NCBI GenBank assembly: GCA_023409755.1
Contig: JAEYRA010000051.1
Location: 1 to 10,661 of the forward strand
DNA: 10,661 nucleotides
Direction: 5' to 3'
Source of the DNA: Bacillota bacterium
Lineage (GTDB): Bacteria; Bacillota; Clostridia; Christensenellales; UMGS416
The translations under genes and the position numbers were made by a program. This document shows positions 1 through 6,713 of the stretch, piece after piece. The notes beneath the pieces were generated by a model that had not been told where the DNA came from, ran no database searches, and worked only from the letters and a program-made list of their open reading frames with translations. Within the stretch, counting starts at the first letter, position 1, and every line of letters begins with the position of its first letter.

Positions 1-101
1 CTATTACTCAGAGTATCTTTATCACACGTCGTATGGCAGAATGCTTAAATGCAGCAATCATGTACAATCTAGTATATATTATATTACAAAAACTACAAAA
101 T
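1..101. other. AT-rich intergenic stretch, no gene seen
   Basis: This AT-rich stretch lies beyond the terminator of the minus-strand operon. The only long reading frame entering it runs antisense through the terminator and into the oxidoreductase gene, and it has no plausible Shine-Dalgarno site. It continues out of the window, so a neighbouring promoter may lie here, but I cannot define one. Confidence 0.5.
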
Positions 102-134
102 AAAAACCCGGTTTGCGTACATGCACAAACCGGG
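102..134 (-). terminator. Rho-independent terminator of the axe2-oxidoreductase operon
   Basis: Positions 107-115 (CCCGGTTTG) and 126-134 (CAAACCGGG) form a perfect 9-bp stem with a 10-base loop. Read on the minus strand it is followed by five U (102-106) and then another A/U-rich run. It sits 57 bases past the oxidoreductase stop. Short overlapping inverted repeats (ATCCT/AGGAT at 135-147; AGGATA/TATCCT at 143-163) lie between the stop and this hairpin. Confidence 0.9.
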
Positions 135-190
135 ATCCTGATAGGATATGAGCTGACTATCCTAAAACGTAACCGCTTAGACGCTCACAA

Positions 191-1186
191 TTACTTCGCC
201 AGCTCGGCGAACTCCACGGTGCGCTTCTCGCGGAAGGACTTGTACGCACCTTCCATGAGCTCGGAGAGGGCGACGGCATCGTCGATGCCGTAGAGGGTCT
301 CGCCGCCGTTGACGCAGGCGTCCACCCACTGCACCCACGGGTTGGGCAGGGCATCGGCCGGCTCGGTGGTGAAGCCGTTGGCGTCCACGGGTGCGCCGGG
401 GGTCGTCACCTTCACGGGGCTGTCGGGCGTCTCGGCGATGGCCGAACCCTTGGTGCCGTGCACCTCAAAGGTGTTGGGGCAATGGTCGCAGACGAAGTTG
501 GTCTGCACGATGGCCATGGCCTTGTTCTCAAACTCCACGATGGAGACGGCGTTGTCCTCTGCCGGGCGGTCGGTGAAGGAGTTGAAGAGGCTGGTGATGC
601 GCACGGGCTTGCCAAGCAGCCAGCGCGAGAGATACATGGGGTGAGCGCCGAAGTCCATCATGGCGCCGCCGCCGGCCAGCTTCACGTCAAAGAACGTATC
701 CGGCAGCCAACCGGCCGTGGCGCCGTTGTGGCTGGTGCGCATGAGGACGAGGGTCGGCTGGCCCAGAATGCCGCTGTCCAGCGTCTTCTTGAGCGTCTGA
801 CGGCTGGCCCAGCCGCGTTGGGGATAGCTGATGGCAAACTTGACGCCGGCCTTCTTGACAGCGGCGGCGATGCGGTTGGCCTCGGCCAGGGTGAAGGACA
901 TGACCTTCTCGGTGAAGATGTGCTTGCCGGCCTGGGCGGCGGCGACGATGAGCTCCTCGTGCATGCTGGTGGGCGACACCACAGCCACACCGTCCACATC
1001 GGCGCGGGCCAGAACCTTACGGTAATCGGGCTCAAACTCTGCGCCCAGCTCCTGGGCCCAGGCCTGGCCGCGGGCGGCGTCCTCGTCCCACACCACGGTG
1101 ATCTTCACATTGGGCAGGGCGGCCAGTTCCTTGGCGTATCCCTCGGCGTGTACGTGCCATTTGCTGAGCATTGCAACTCGAAACAT
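191..1186 (-). CDS. Gfo/Idh/MocA family oxidoreductase
   Basis: A predicted 331-aa NAD(P)-dependent sugar or polyol dehydrogenase-type protein, cytosolic. The N-terminal Rossmann half (about 1-120) has beta-1 RVAML, an acidic WDED at 33-36 where beta-2 ends and cofactor ribose is usually bound, and GKHIFTEKV at 87-95, the counterpart of the family's EKP motif. The C-terminal alpha/beta half has GGGAMMDFGAHP (172-183), whose D178 and H182 match the family's usual substrate-pocket D-x3-H. The usual GxGxxG loop is absent; the loop reads SKWHVHAEGY. I chose the ATG at 1186 because AAGGA precedes it by 6 bases; an in-frame extension to 1261 lacks a good site and adds unrelated residues. It is the second gene of an operon, 56 bases after the esterase, and ends before the terminator at 102-134. 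A role in metabolising a sugar released from hemicellulose is inferred; the substrate is unknown. Confidence 0.9.
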   Translation of the reverse strand: MFRVAMLSKWHVHAEGYAKELAALPNVKITVVWDEDAARGQAWAQELGAEFEPDYRKVLARADVDGVAVVSPTSMHEELIVAAAQAGKHIFTEKVMSFTLAEANRIAAAVKKAGVKFAISYPQRGWASRQTLKKTLDSGILGQPTLVLMRTSHNGATAGWLPDTFFDVKLAGGGAMMDFGAHPMYLSRWLLGKPVRITSLFNSFTDRPAEDNAVSIVEFENKAMAIVQTNFVCDHCPNTFEVHGTKGSAIAETPDSPVKVTTPGAPVDANGFTTEPADALPNPWVQWVDACVNGGETLYGIDDAVALSELMEGAYKSFREKRTVEFAELAK

Positions 1187-1242
1187 CTGAATTCCTTCTT
1201 TCTCGTATTTTCCGCCATGGGGCGGTTTCGTCACGGGGTGGG

Positions 1243-1902
1243 TTACCGGGCAGCGTCCCACCGGAAGCCGATGGCATCCAGGAAGGCGCGGGCGATGGCC
1301 GTGTGGCCGATGATGCCGGGGTGGACACGGTCCCAGCAGACATAGGACGAATGGTAGTTGGCCAGCAGGCCGTTGAAGACCGCCTGCGTATCCACAAACA
1401 GGGTGCCGTGGGCCTGGGCGATGTCACGCACCACCGCGCTGTATTCGTCCATACGGGCGCGCATGGTGTCGGCGGGGTTGGGCTCCACGTAGAAGGGCGT
1501 CATCAGCACCATGCCGCTCACCCGGGGCAGGGTATCCGTCACCAGGCGGTCGAGGGTGGCGCGGTATTCCTCCAACCCCACATACTGTTCGGGCATCAGG
1601 GGGGAGTCCATCTGCCGCCACACATCGTTGGTGCCGATCATCACGGCCACCCAGTCGGGCTTCTGGTCAAACACATCGCTCTGCCAACGGTCTTTGAGAT
1701 CGCGCACCGTGTTGCCGGAGGTGCCCATGTTGACCACGCGGATGCGTCGCTCGGGGTAGAAGGCCCCCAGCATGCCCACCACCACGTTGACCCAACCGTT
1801 GCCGTAGGGCAGGAAGAGACCCTCGCCCACCGGCTGGGTGCGCCCGCAGTCGGTGATGGAGTCACCCATGATCAGGAGTTTGCTGTTTTGCTGCAGTATC
1901 AT
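1243..1902 (-). CDS. axe2: SGNH-hydrolase esterase, Axe2-type acetylxylan esterase
   Basis: A 219-aa serine esterase of the SGNH/GDSL superfamily. Block I is GDSITD (13-18) with nucleophile S15, block II is NMGTSGN (58-64), block III is GTND (90-93), and block V is DRVHP (191-195) with D191 and H194. Length and S15/D191/H194 positions match, from memory, the intracellular acetylxylan esterase Axe2 of Geobacillus stearothermophilus, which removes acetyl groups from xylo-oligosaccharides. Phrases such as RVVNMGTSGNTVRDLK and WDRVHP also fit that family. There is no signal peptide, so action on imported oligosaccharides in the cytosol is likely. The ATG at 1902 has GGGAGG (1908-1913) 5 bases upstream. 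It is first in an operon with the oxidoreductase. Exact substrate is inferred; other carbohydrate acetylesters are possible. Confidence 0.87.
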   Translation of the reverse strand: MILQQNSKLLIMGDSITDCGRTQPVGEGLFLPYGNGWVNVVVGMLGAFYPERRIRVVNMGTSGNTVRDLKDRWQSDVFDQKPDWVAVMIGTNDVWRQMDSPLMPEQYVGLEEYRATLDRLVTDTLPRVSGMVLMTPFYVEPNPADTMRARMDEYSAVVRDIAQAHGTLFVDTQAVFNGLLANYHSSYVCWDRVHPGIIGHTAIARAFLDAIGFRWDAAR

Positions 1903-1931
1903 CGCTGCCTCCCATGATTCGTATCCCGTTC

Positions 1932-1940
1932 ATTTTACCA
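1932..1940 (-). promoter_or_regulatory. Candidate extended -10 promoter for the axe2 operon
   Basis: On the minus strand this reads TGG-TAAAAT, an extended -10 element about 30 bases before the axe2 start. The -35 position holds only GGGACG (3 of 6 matches, 17-bp spacing), next to a run of seven G (1958-1964). Activity would therefore rest on the extended -10 or an activator. Confidence 0.4.
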
Positions 1941-2011
1941 CGAAATGCCACGACCGTCCCCCCCGTTTTGTATGGACAGGCACAGAAAACGGCCCGACGG
2001 GCACCCTGTCC

Positions 2012-2031
2012 CATCGGCCGGTCCGCCGATG
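2012..2031. repeat. Perfect inverted repeat upstream of axe2
   Basis: CATCGGC (2012-2018) and GCCGATG (2025-2031) form a 7-bp stem with a 6-base loop. It lies 16 bases beyond the U-tract of the 2047-2073 terminator and about 70 bases upstream of the candidate axe2 promoter. No U-run follows on either strand, so it is not a terminator. It could be an operator for a sugar regulator or a chance dyad in GC-rich DNA. Confidence 0.4.
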
Positions 2032-2046
2032 ATGACCAGACCGATG

Positions 2047-2073
2047 AAAAAGCCCCGGGCGATTGCCCGGGGC
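2047..2073 (-). terminator. Rho-independent terminator of the peptidoglycan-binding protein gene
   Basis: GCCCCGGGC (2052-2060) and GCCCGGGGC (2065-2073) make a 9-bp all-GC stem with a 4-base loop. On the minus strand five U follow (2047-2051). It lies 47 bases past the stop of the upstream gene and separates it from the axe2 operon. Confidence 0.93.
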
Positions 2074-2120
2074 CTCAAACACAATGGAATTGCCATGAAG
2101 GGGGACGAGGCTCCTTCTCC

Positions 2121-3275
2121 TCAGCTCGGCGACATTTGCTGGCTGGCACCGCCATCGTCGTCATAGACGATGTCTTTCAGGGCATCGGGCAGGGTCTTGC
2201 CAGCCTCGTAGGCTATCTCAATGGCAGCCAGGTGGTCAGGGTCCACCTTGCCGGAGCCATGGGTGCGGGAGCCCACAAAATGAATGCAAAACTGACCGGA
2301 CATACCGTTTACCGCAATACTGTCATACCCATGGGGCATGCAGTTCATCGATGCCGCCAGCCGCCGGCCGCTGACGACGACCCAGACGGGCCGCCGCGCC
2401 CAGGAGTAGCTGCCCACGGCCATGGTGAACGCCGCGGTGTCCGCCACAGCCAGTGTCTCCACATCGGCATGCAGGGTGCCGCCGGTGCGCCTCACGCGGA
2501 AGCTATACCCGGTTCGCACGTCAATGACGGTGGCGTCAGCCTTGCGCGGGAAGGCGGCGCTGGTGTCGGCTTGGCTCCAAGTCAGCTTCTCTATGGGGAT
2601 GAGGCAGGAACTGTAGAGGCTGATGGGCCAAGTGGGGATGGCATCCATATCGTCGGGCGGGTTCAGCAGCGTATAGAGTGCAGAGAGTGTGTAGTTGCCA
2701 GCCACGCCGTCACCATCCAACCCCACCGAGCGCTGGAAGCGCGCCACAGCGTCCTTGGTCTCCGAGCCGAAGATGCCGGTGATGGTGCCGGTGAAATAGC
2801 CCTTCTTCTTCAGGGCCGTCTGTAAGTCTACCACGGCGCTGCCCCGGTCGCCCTTCTTCAGGGTCACCTGGTTGTCATACCCGCCGCTCTTGGTGGGGTC
2901 CACCGACGGGGTTGGCGTGGGCTTGGGCGTTGCCGTGGCGGCGGCATAAATGGCTTTGAAGGTGGTTTTGCCCACCACGCCGTCCTGCTTCAGGCCCTTC
3001 TTCTTCTGGAAGGCTTTGACGGCCTTCTCTGTGCCGGAGCCAAACTTGCCGTCGGCGGTGGACGAGTAGTACCCCAGGGTCTTCAGCCGTTTCTGCAGGC
3101 TCTTGACGTCGTTCCCCTTGCACCCCTTCTTCATGGTGCGGGTGAAGGTGGCCATGGTCTTAACGGTCTGTAGACTGGCGGTGGCCGCTGGTTCCAGCGC
3201 CAGCGCAGCCGGCTGGCACAGCAACAGTACGCCCACCAGCACAGCAGCCGCTCTACCTGTGATGCGATGGATCAA
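2121..3275 (-). CDS. Secreted protein with two peptidoglycan-binding domains and an uncharacterised C-terminal domain
   Basis: A 384-aa exported cell-wall protein. Residues 1-26 form a signal peptide (Arg, hydrophobic VLVGVLLL core, ALA-like cleavage region). Two PG_binding_1 repeats follow at about 48-110 and 140-205, each with the family pattern of LQ..L..LGY/KGY, DG.FG or G.FGSET, and V..FQ. A Thr/Pro-rich linker (111-138) joins them. The C-terminal part (about 217-362) holds H315-G316, N323, C330, H332 and THG (338-340) in a compact conserved-looking block. It is not the L,D-transpeptidase YkuD signature, so its activity is unknown. I chose the TTG at 3275: AAGGAGG (3285-3291) lies 9 bases upstream, and the further-upstream TTG at 3296 overlaps that site. 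It follows nadC by 98 bases with its own promoter. A wall-anchored enzyme or structural protein is inferred. Confidence 0.85.
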   Translation of the reverse strand: MIHRITGRAAAVLVGVLLLCQPAALALEPAATASLQTVKTMATFTRTMKKGCKGNDVKSLQKRLKTLGYYSSTADGKFGSGTEKAVKAFQKKKGLKQDGVVGKTTFKAIYAAATATPKPTPTPSVDPTKSGGYDNQVTLKKGDRGSAVVDLQTALKKKGYFTGTITGIFGSETKDAVARFQRSVGLDGDGVAGNYTLSALYTLLNPPDDMDAIPTWPISLYSSCLIPIEKLTWSQADTSAAFPRKADATVIDVRTGYSFRVRRTGGTLHADVETLAVADTAAFTMAVGSYSWARRPVWVVVSGRRLAASMNCMPHGYDSIAVNGMSGQFCIHFVGSRTHGSGKVDPDHLAAIEIAYEAGKTLPDALKDIVYDDDGGASQQMSPS

Positions 3276-3284
3276 GTGGCCCCG

Positions 3285-3291
3285 CCTCCTT
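3285..3291 (-). promoter_or_regulatory. Shine-Dalgarno site that fixes a TTG start
   Basis: The minus strand reads AAGGAGG here, 9 bases before the TTG at 3273-3275. It rules out the TTG at 3296, which lies upstream of the site, and removes seven N-terminal residues from the longest reading frame. Confidence 0.75.
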
Positions 3292-3317
3292 ATCAAATTA
3301 ACAGGTGTAACACAAGG

Positions 3318-3339
3318 AACGTGGCAATCTTACCACGTT
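3318..3339. promoter_or_regulatory. Inverted repeat around the -10 box, candidate operator
   Basis: AACGTGG (3318-3324) and CCACGTT (3333-3339) are a perfect 7-bp dyad with an 8-base centre. That centre contains the whole -10 hexamer (3327-3332) of the next gene's promoter. A repressor bound here would block RNA polymerase. In read-through RNA from nadC it could also fold into a hairpin, but the bases after it are not U-rich. Confidence 0.5.
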
Positions 3340-3355
3340 GTGCACAAAGTGTCAA
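3327..3355 (-). promoter_or_regulatory. Sigma-A type promoter of the peptidoglycan-binding protein gene
   Basis: On the minus strand a perfect -35 TTGACA (3350-3355) is separated by 17 bp from -10 TAAGAT (3327-3332). The -10 is extended by TGG. Transcription should start near 3320, giving a leader of about 45 bases before the TTG start. Confidence 0.83.
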
Positions 3356-3373
3356 AGTATGACAGGCGGTGCG

Positions 3374-4207
3374 TCAGCCCAGCTTCAGGCTGATGTCCAG
3401 CACACGCACGGTGTGGGTCAGTGCGCCGACGGAGATGAGATCCACCCCGGTGGCGGCCACCGCCCGCAGGTCGCGATCGCCCATGTTGCCGGAAGCTTCC
3501 GTCATCGCGCGGCCGGCGATGCGACGGACGGCCTCGGTCATGGTCTCCAGGTTCATGTTGTCGAGCATGATGATGTCAGCCCCGCAGGCCAGCGCTTCCT
3601 CTACCTGGTCGAGGTTCTCCACCTCGACCTCGATCTTCAGCGTGTGGGGAGCGTTGCGGCGGGCCGCCTGCACCGCCGCGGTGATGCCGCCGGCGGCCTC
3701 AATGTGGTTGTCCTTGATGAGAATGCCGTCGGTGAGGTTGAAACGGTGGTTGGAGCCGCCGCCCACCCGCACAGCATACTTCTCCAGCACACGCAGACCA
3801 GGGATGGTCTTGCGCGTGTCGGTAATGCGGGCCTTGGTGCCCTCCACAGCGGCAACTGCCTTGGCTGTGGACGTGGCGATGCCCGAGAGCCGCTGCAACA
3901 AATTGAGCCCCACCCGCTCGCCGGTCAGGATGTTGCGGGCGTTGCCCACCACCTCGGCAATGACGGTGCCGGTGGCCACGGCCTGGCCCTCGGTCACGTG
4001 GGGGATGAAGGAAATGTGGGGGTCGAGGAGTTCAAAGGTGCGCTCCACCACCTGCAGGCCGCAGACGATGCCGACGGACTTGGCAATGTAGCGGCCCGAG
4101 GTGACTCGGTCCTCAGGCACGGTGCAGAGCGTCGTAATGTCCCCGGTACCGACGTCCTCTTCCAGCGCGCGGGTCAGAATGTCGTCGAGTATGCGTCGGT
4201 CAATCAT
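3374..4207 (-). CDS. nadC: Nicotinate-nucleotide pyrophosphorylase (quinolinate phosphoribosyltransferase)
   Basis: NadC converts quinolinate and PRPP to nicotinate mononucleotide, CO2 and pyrophosphate, in the cytosol. The 277-aa product has family length and motifs: EDVGTGDITT (17-26), GERVGLNLLQRLSGIAT (96-112) with the conserved arginines, TRKTIPGLR (131-139), GGGSNHRFNLTDGILIKDNH (149-168) with H154/R155 and K165, IEVEVEN (192-198), MLDNM (214-218), and the C-terminal SVGALTH (259-265). I chose the ATG at 4207: AGGAGG (4217-4222) is 9 bases upstream, whereas the ATG at 4216 abuts that site. The start overlaps the nadB stop by 8 bases, so the two are probably translationally coupled. It is third in nadA-nadB-nadC. 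No terminator follows before the next gene's promoter. Confidence 0.96.
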   Translation of the reverse strand: MIDRRILDDILTRALEEDVGTGDITTLCTVPEDRVTSGRYIAKSVGIVCGLQVVERTFELLDPHISFIPHVTEGQAVATGTVIAEVVGNARNILTGERVGLNLLQRLSGIATSTAKAVAAVEGTKARITDTRKTIPGLRVLEKYAVRVGGGSNHRFNLTDGILIKDNHIEAAGGITAAVQAARRNAPHTLKIEVEVENLDQVEEALACGADIIMLDNMNLETMTEAVRRIAGRAMTEASGNMGDRDLRAVAATGVDLISVGALTHTVRVLDISLKLG

Positions 4208-5762
4208 CACTGTCATCCTCCTGCGGTTGGTCGTCTCGGAAGTGGGCACCCACACTGCCCTGCCGGGCCAGCGCCGCGGCCAGCACCACGTGGGCCACCG
4301 ATGCCATGTTGAAGGTCTCCATCGCCTTGGCCCCAGTCAGGGCCGCTTCCTCCATCCCCGCCAGAATCTCGTCGACGCGGGTCAGGCCCTCAGTCATGCC
4401 GGTGGCGTTGCGGATGATGCCGCCCTTGCGGGTCATGAGCTTGCGAATCTCGGTGCGGATGGCGTCAAGATCTTCGTTATACTCCACCGTCGCGACGTCG
4501 GGCTGCCAATCCACCGCACCCGGGGTGGGGCTGCCGGCGCCGTTGATATCCTCAGCGCAGCGACGGCCGAACACCAGACACTCCAACAGCGAGTTGCTGG
4601 CCAGGCGGTTGGCCCCATGCACGCCGGTACGGGCCGCCTCACCGCAGGCGTAGAGGCAGGGCACGGTGGTGCGGGCCTCGGTGTCGGTGGCGATACCGCC
4701 CATGAAGTAGTGTTGCACGGGGATGACCGGGATCCAGTCCCGGGCGATGTCGATGCCCCGGCTCATGCACTCCTCATAAATGGTGGGGAACCGCGCCGCC
4801 AGGAAGGAGCGCGGCTTGCTGGTGATGTCCAGGTACACGTGGGGCAGGTCGAAGCGCTGCATCTCCCGGACGATGGCACGGGTGACAACGTCACGGGGGG
4901 CAAGCTCGGCACGGGGGTGCACGTCTTGCATGAAACGCTCCCACCGGCGGTTACGCAGCACCGCACCCTCGCCGCGCAGAGCTTCGGAAATTAAGAAGAA
5001 GCGGCCCTGGCTATCTGGGTGGATGAGGGCCGTAGGGTGGAACTGCACAAACTCCATATCCTGCAGGCGTGCGCCAGCCCGGCGGGCCGCGACGATGCCG
5101 TCACCGGTGGCGCAGCGGGCATTGGTGCTGTTGCGGTACACCCGGCCGATGCCGCCGGAGGCGATGACGACGAAGCGCGCCTCATACCGGCGGGCCTGAC
5201 CCCCTTCCTCGGTCAGCACGCCGCAGGCCCGGCCATTTTTGTCGGTCAGGATGTCCATGAGGAACACATGCTCCCGTACGGTTAGGTTGGAGCGGGTCAA
5301 GGCGATCTCCATCAACCGCCGGGTAACCCCCAGGCCCGTGGCATCCCCGCCGCAGTGCACAATGCGGTTGAAGCTGTGGGCTCCCTCCCGGGTGGCATGC
5401 AGGTGGCCGGTGCTGTCGGTGTCAAAGGGCACGCCCATCTCCACCAGATGCTCAATCTGCACGGGGCCGTCGTGCACCAGCACGCGCACTGCCTCCTCGT
5501 CACAAAGGTAGGCCCCGGCCTCCAGCGTGTCGGCGAAGTGGCTCTCAAAGTTGTCTTCCGGCTCCACCACGGCGGCGATGCCGCCCTGGGCATAATAGGA
5601 ATTGCTGATGGTGTTGCCGCTCTTGTTGAGCACAGCCACCTTGAGTTTGGGGTCCAGGTTCAGTGCACAGTAGAGCCCGGCAATGCCGCTGCCCACCACC
5701 ACCACATCGTATTGCTCCCGGGGCAAATCCCCGATTCGCCCACCATATACCGTTCTTTTCAC
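4200..5762 (-). CDS. nadB: L-aspartate oxidase
   Basis: NadB is the FAD enzyme that oxidises L-aspartate to iminoaspartate, which NadA uses. The 520-aa protein has the FAD-binding GSGIAG (24-29), SNSYYAQGGIAA (53-64), TREGAHS (124-130), EFVQFHPT (237-244), SEALRGEGAVLRN (259-271), PRDVVTRAI (289-297), PVQHYFMGGI (348-357) and GANRLASNSLLE (383-394). H242, R290, H351 and R386 line up with catalytic positions I recall for the E. coli enzyme (H244, R290, H351, R386). The C-terminal helical domain ends in GAHFRDD and an acidic tail. The start is GTG at 5762, preceded by AGGAG with a 6-base spacer. It begins 16 bases after nadA stops and overlaps nadC. Anaerobes can use fumarate instead of oxygen as electron acceptor; which applies here is not visible. 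Confidence 0.96.
   Translation of the reverse strand: MKRTVYGGRIGDLPREQYDVVVVGSGIAGLYCALNLDPKLKVAVLNKSGNTISNSYYAQGGIAAVVEPEDNFESHFADTLEAGAYLCDEEAVRVLVHDGPVQIEHLVEMGVPFDTDSTGHLHATREGAHSFNRIVHCGGDATGLGVTRRLMEIALTRSNLTVREHVFLMDILTDKNGRACGVLTEEGGQARRYEARFVVIASGGIGRVYRNSTNARCATGDGIVAARRAGARLQDMEFVQFHPTALIHPDSQGRFFLISEALRGEGAVLRNRRWERFMQDVHPRAELAPRDVVTRAIVREMQRFDLPHVYLDITSKPRSFLAARFPTIYEECMSRGIDIARDWIPVIPVQHYFMGGIATDTEARTTVPCLYACGEAARTGVHGANRLASNSLLECLVFGRRCAEDINGAGSPTPGAVDWQPDVATVEYNEDLDAIRTEIRKLMTRKGGIIRNATGMTEGLTRVDEILAGMEEAALTGAKAMETFNMASVAHVVLAAALARQGSVGAHFRDDQPQEDDSDD
4217..4222 (-). promoter_or_regulatory. Shine-Dalgarno site of nadC inside nadB
   Basis: The minus strand reads AGGAGG within the last codons of nadB. 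It is 9 bases from the ATG at 4207 and directly touches the ATG at 4216, so it selects the inner start. This placement supports translational coupling of nadB and nadC. Confidence 0.75.
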
Positions 5763-5778
5763 TGGGTGCTCCTATCCG

Positions 5779-6681
5779 TCATGCTTCCAGCATGCGTGTG
5801 AGGCTGCGGCGAGCGCCGGCAGCCACCTCTTCGTCCAGCTCAATGGCGTGGACGCCATGCTCCAGGGCGTACTCCACATCCTCCAGCCGGGTCTTCTTCA
5901 TGTTGACGCAGAACAGTCGCGGCGACAGCAGGTGGAACTGCTTGCCGGGGTTCAACCCCTGCAGCTTGTGCAGGATACCCTGCTCGGTGCCGATGATGAA
6001 CTCCTTCGCGTCGCTGCGGGTGGCGTAATCCAGAATCTGGGCCGTGCTGCCGGCATAGTCGGCGGCGTCCACGACGGACGGGGTACACTCCGGGTGCACC
6101 AGCACCGGCGCGCCGGGCATTGCCGCCCGTGCTTTGGCCACGTCGTCGGCGGTCACCCGCTCGTGGGTGGGGCAGAAGCCCTGGAAAAGGATGATCTCCT
6201 TTTCCGGCACCTGGCGCGACACGAAGTGCCCCAAGTTGCGGTCGGGAAGGAAGACGATCTGCCGTTCGCGAAGCGACTGCACGATGCGCACGGCGTTGGA
6301 GGACGTGCAGGTGATGTCGCAGGCTGCCTTCACCGCCGCCGACGAATTGACGTAGCAGACGAATGCCGCCTCGGGGTACTGCTGGCGCAACTCTGCGATA
6401 TGCTCGGGCGTCACCATGTCGGCCATGGGGCAGCCTGCCGTCAGCACCGGCAGCAGCACGGTGCGCGTGGGGTTGAGGATCTTAGCGCTCTCGGCCATGA
6501 AATAAACGCCGCAGAACACGATGACGTCGGCCTCAACGTCCCGGGCGCGGCGGCTCAGGTCGAAGGAATCGCCGACGACATCGGCCAGATCCTGGATCTC
6601 GGGCTGTTGGTAGTAATGGGCGAGGATGACTGCATTGCGCTCTCGCTTGAGCGCCGCGATCCTCTGGACGATGTCTGCCAT
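5779..6681 (-). CDS. nadA: Quinolinate synthase
   Basis: NadA condenses iminoaspartate with dihydroxyacetone phosphate to quinolinate, using a [4Fe-4S] cluster. The 300-aa protein is the short bacterial form. Motifs include ILAHYYQQPEIQDLADVVGD (19-38), FCGVYFMAESAKIL (56-69), TAGCPMADM (81-89), NSSAAVKA (112-119), TSSNAV (126-131), PDRNLG (146-151), GFCPTHE (168-174), HPEC (196-199), GTEQGI (231-236) and CVNMKKT (258-264). The three cluster ligands appear to be C84, C170 and C258, close to the spacing I recall for Thermotoga maritima NadA. The ATG at 6681 is where family homology begins, though its Shine-Dalgarno site is poor (a G-run 6 bases upstream). It is first in nadA-nadB-nadC and driven by the promoter at 6714-6742. 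The cluster suggests an oxygen-sensitive lifestyle. Confidence 0.96.
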   Translation of the reverse strand: MADIVQRIAALKRERNAVILAHYYQQPEIQDLADVVGDSFDLSRRARDVEADVIVFCGVYFMAESAKILNPTRTVLLPVLTAGCPMADMVTPEHIAELRQQYPEAAFVCYVNSSAAVKAACDITCTSSNAVRIVQSLRERQIVFLPDRNLGHFVSRQVPEKEIILFQGFCPTHERVTADDVAKARAAMPGAPVLVHPECTPSVVDAADYAGSTAQILDYATRSDAKEFIIGTEQGILHKLQGLNPGKQFHLLSPRLFCVNMKKTRLEDVEYALEHGVHAIELDEEVAAGARRSLTRMLEA

Positions 6682-6713
6682 GTGCGGCCCCCGTCTCTTT
6701 TGGAATTTATTGT

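Noticed and set aside
135..163. Overlapping short inverted repeats ATCCT/AGGAT and AGGATA/TATCCT before the first terminator.
   Set aside because: Arms of 5-6 bp without a U-run are expected by chance; they are mentioned with the terminator only.
458..1345. Long plus-strand frame opposite the oxidoreductase gene.
   Set aside because: It is an antisense shadow: its His/Gly/Ala-rich translation matches no family and it has no Shine-Dalgarno site, while the minus strand encodes a clear protein.
2121..2500. L,D-transpeptidase (YkuD) domain at the C-terminus of the peptidoglycan-binding protein.
   Set aside because: The HG and THG elements look similar at first, but the cysteine comes before the second HG and the S/T-HGC-RL signature is missing.
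4208..4255. Longer nadC start (48 extra bases).
   Set aside because: Family homology begins at the ATG at 4207, and the AGGAGG at 4217-4222 is correctly spaced only for that start.
3338..4312. Long plus-strand frames opposite nadC, and similar ones opposite nadB and nadA.
   Set aside because: They mirror high-GC codon bias of unmistakable NAD synthesis genes and have low-complexity translations.
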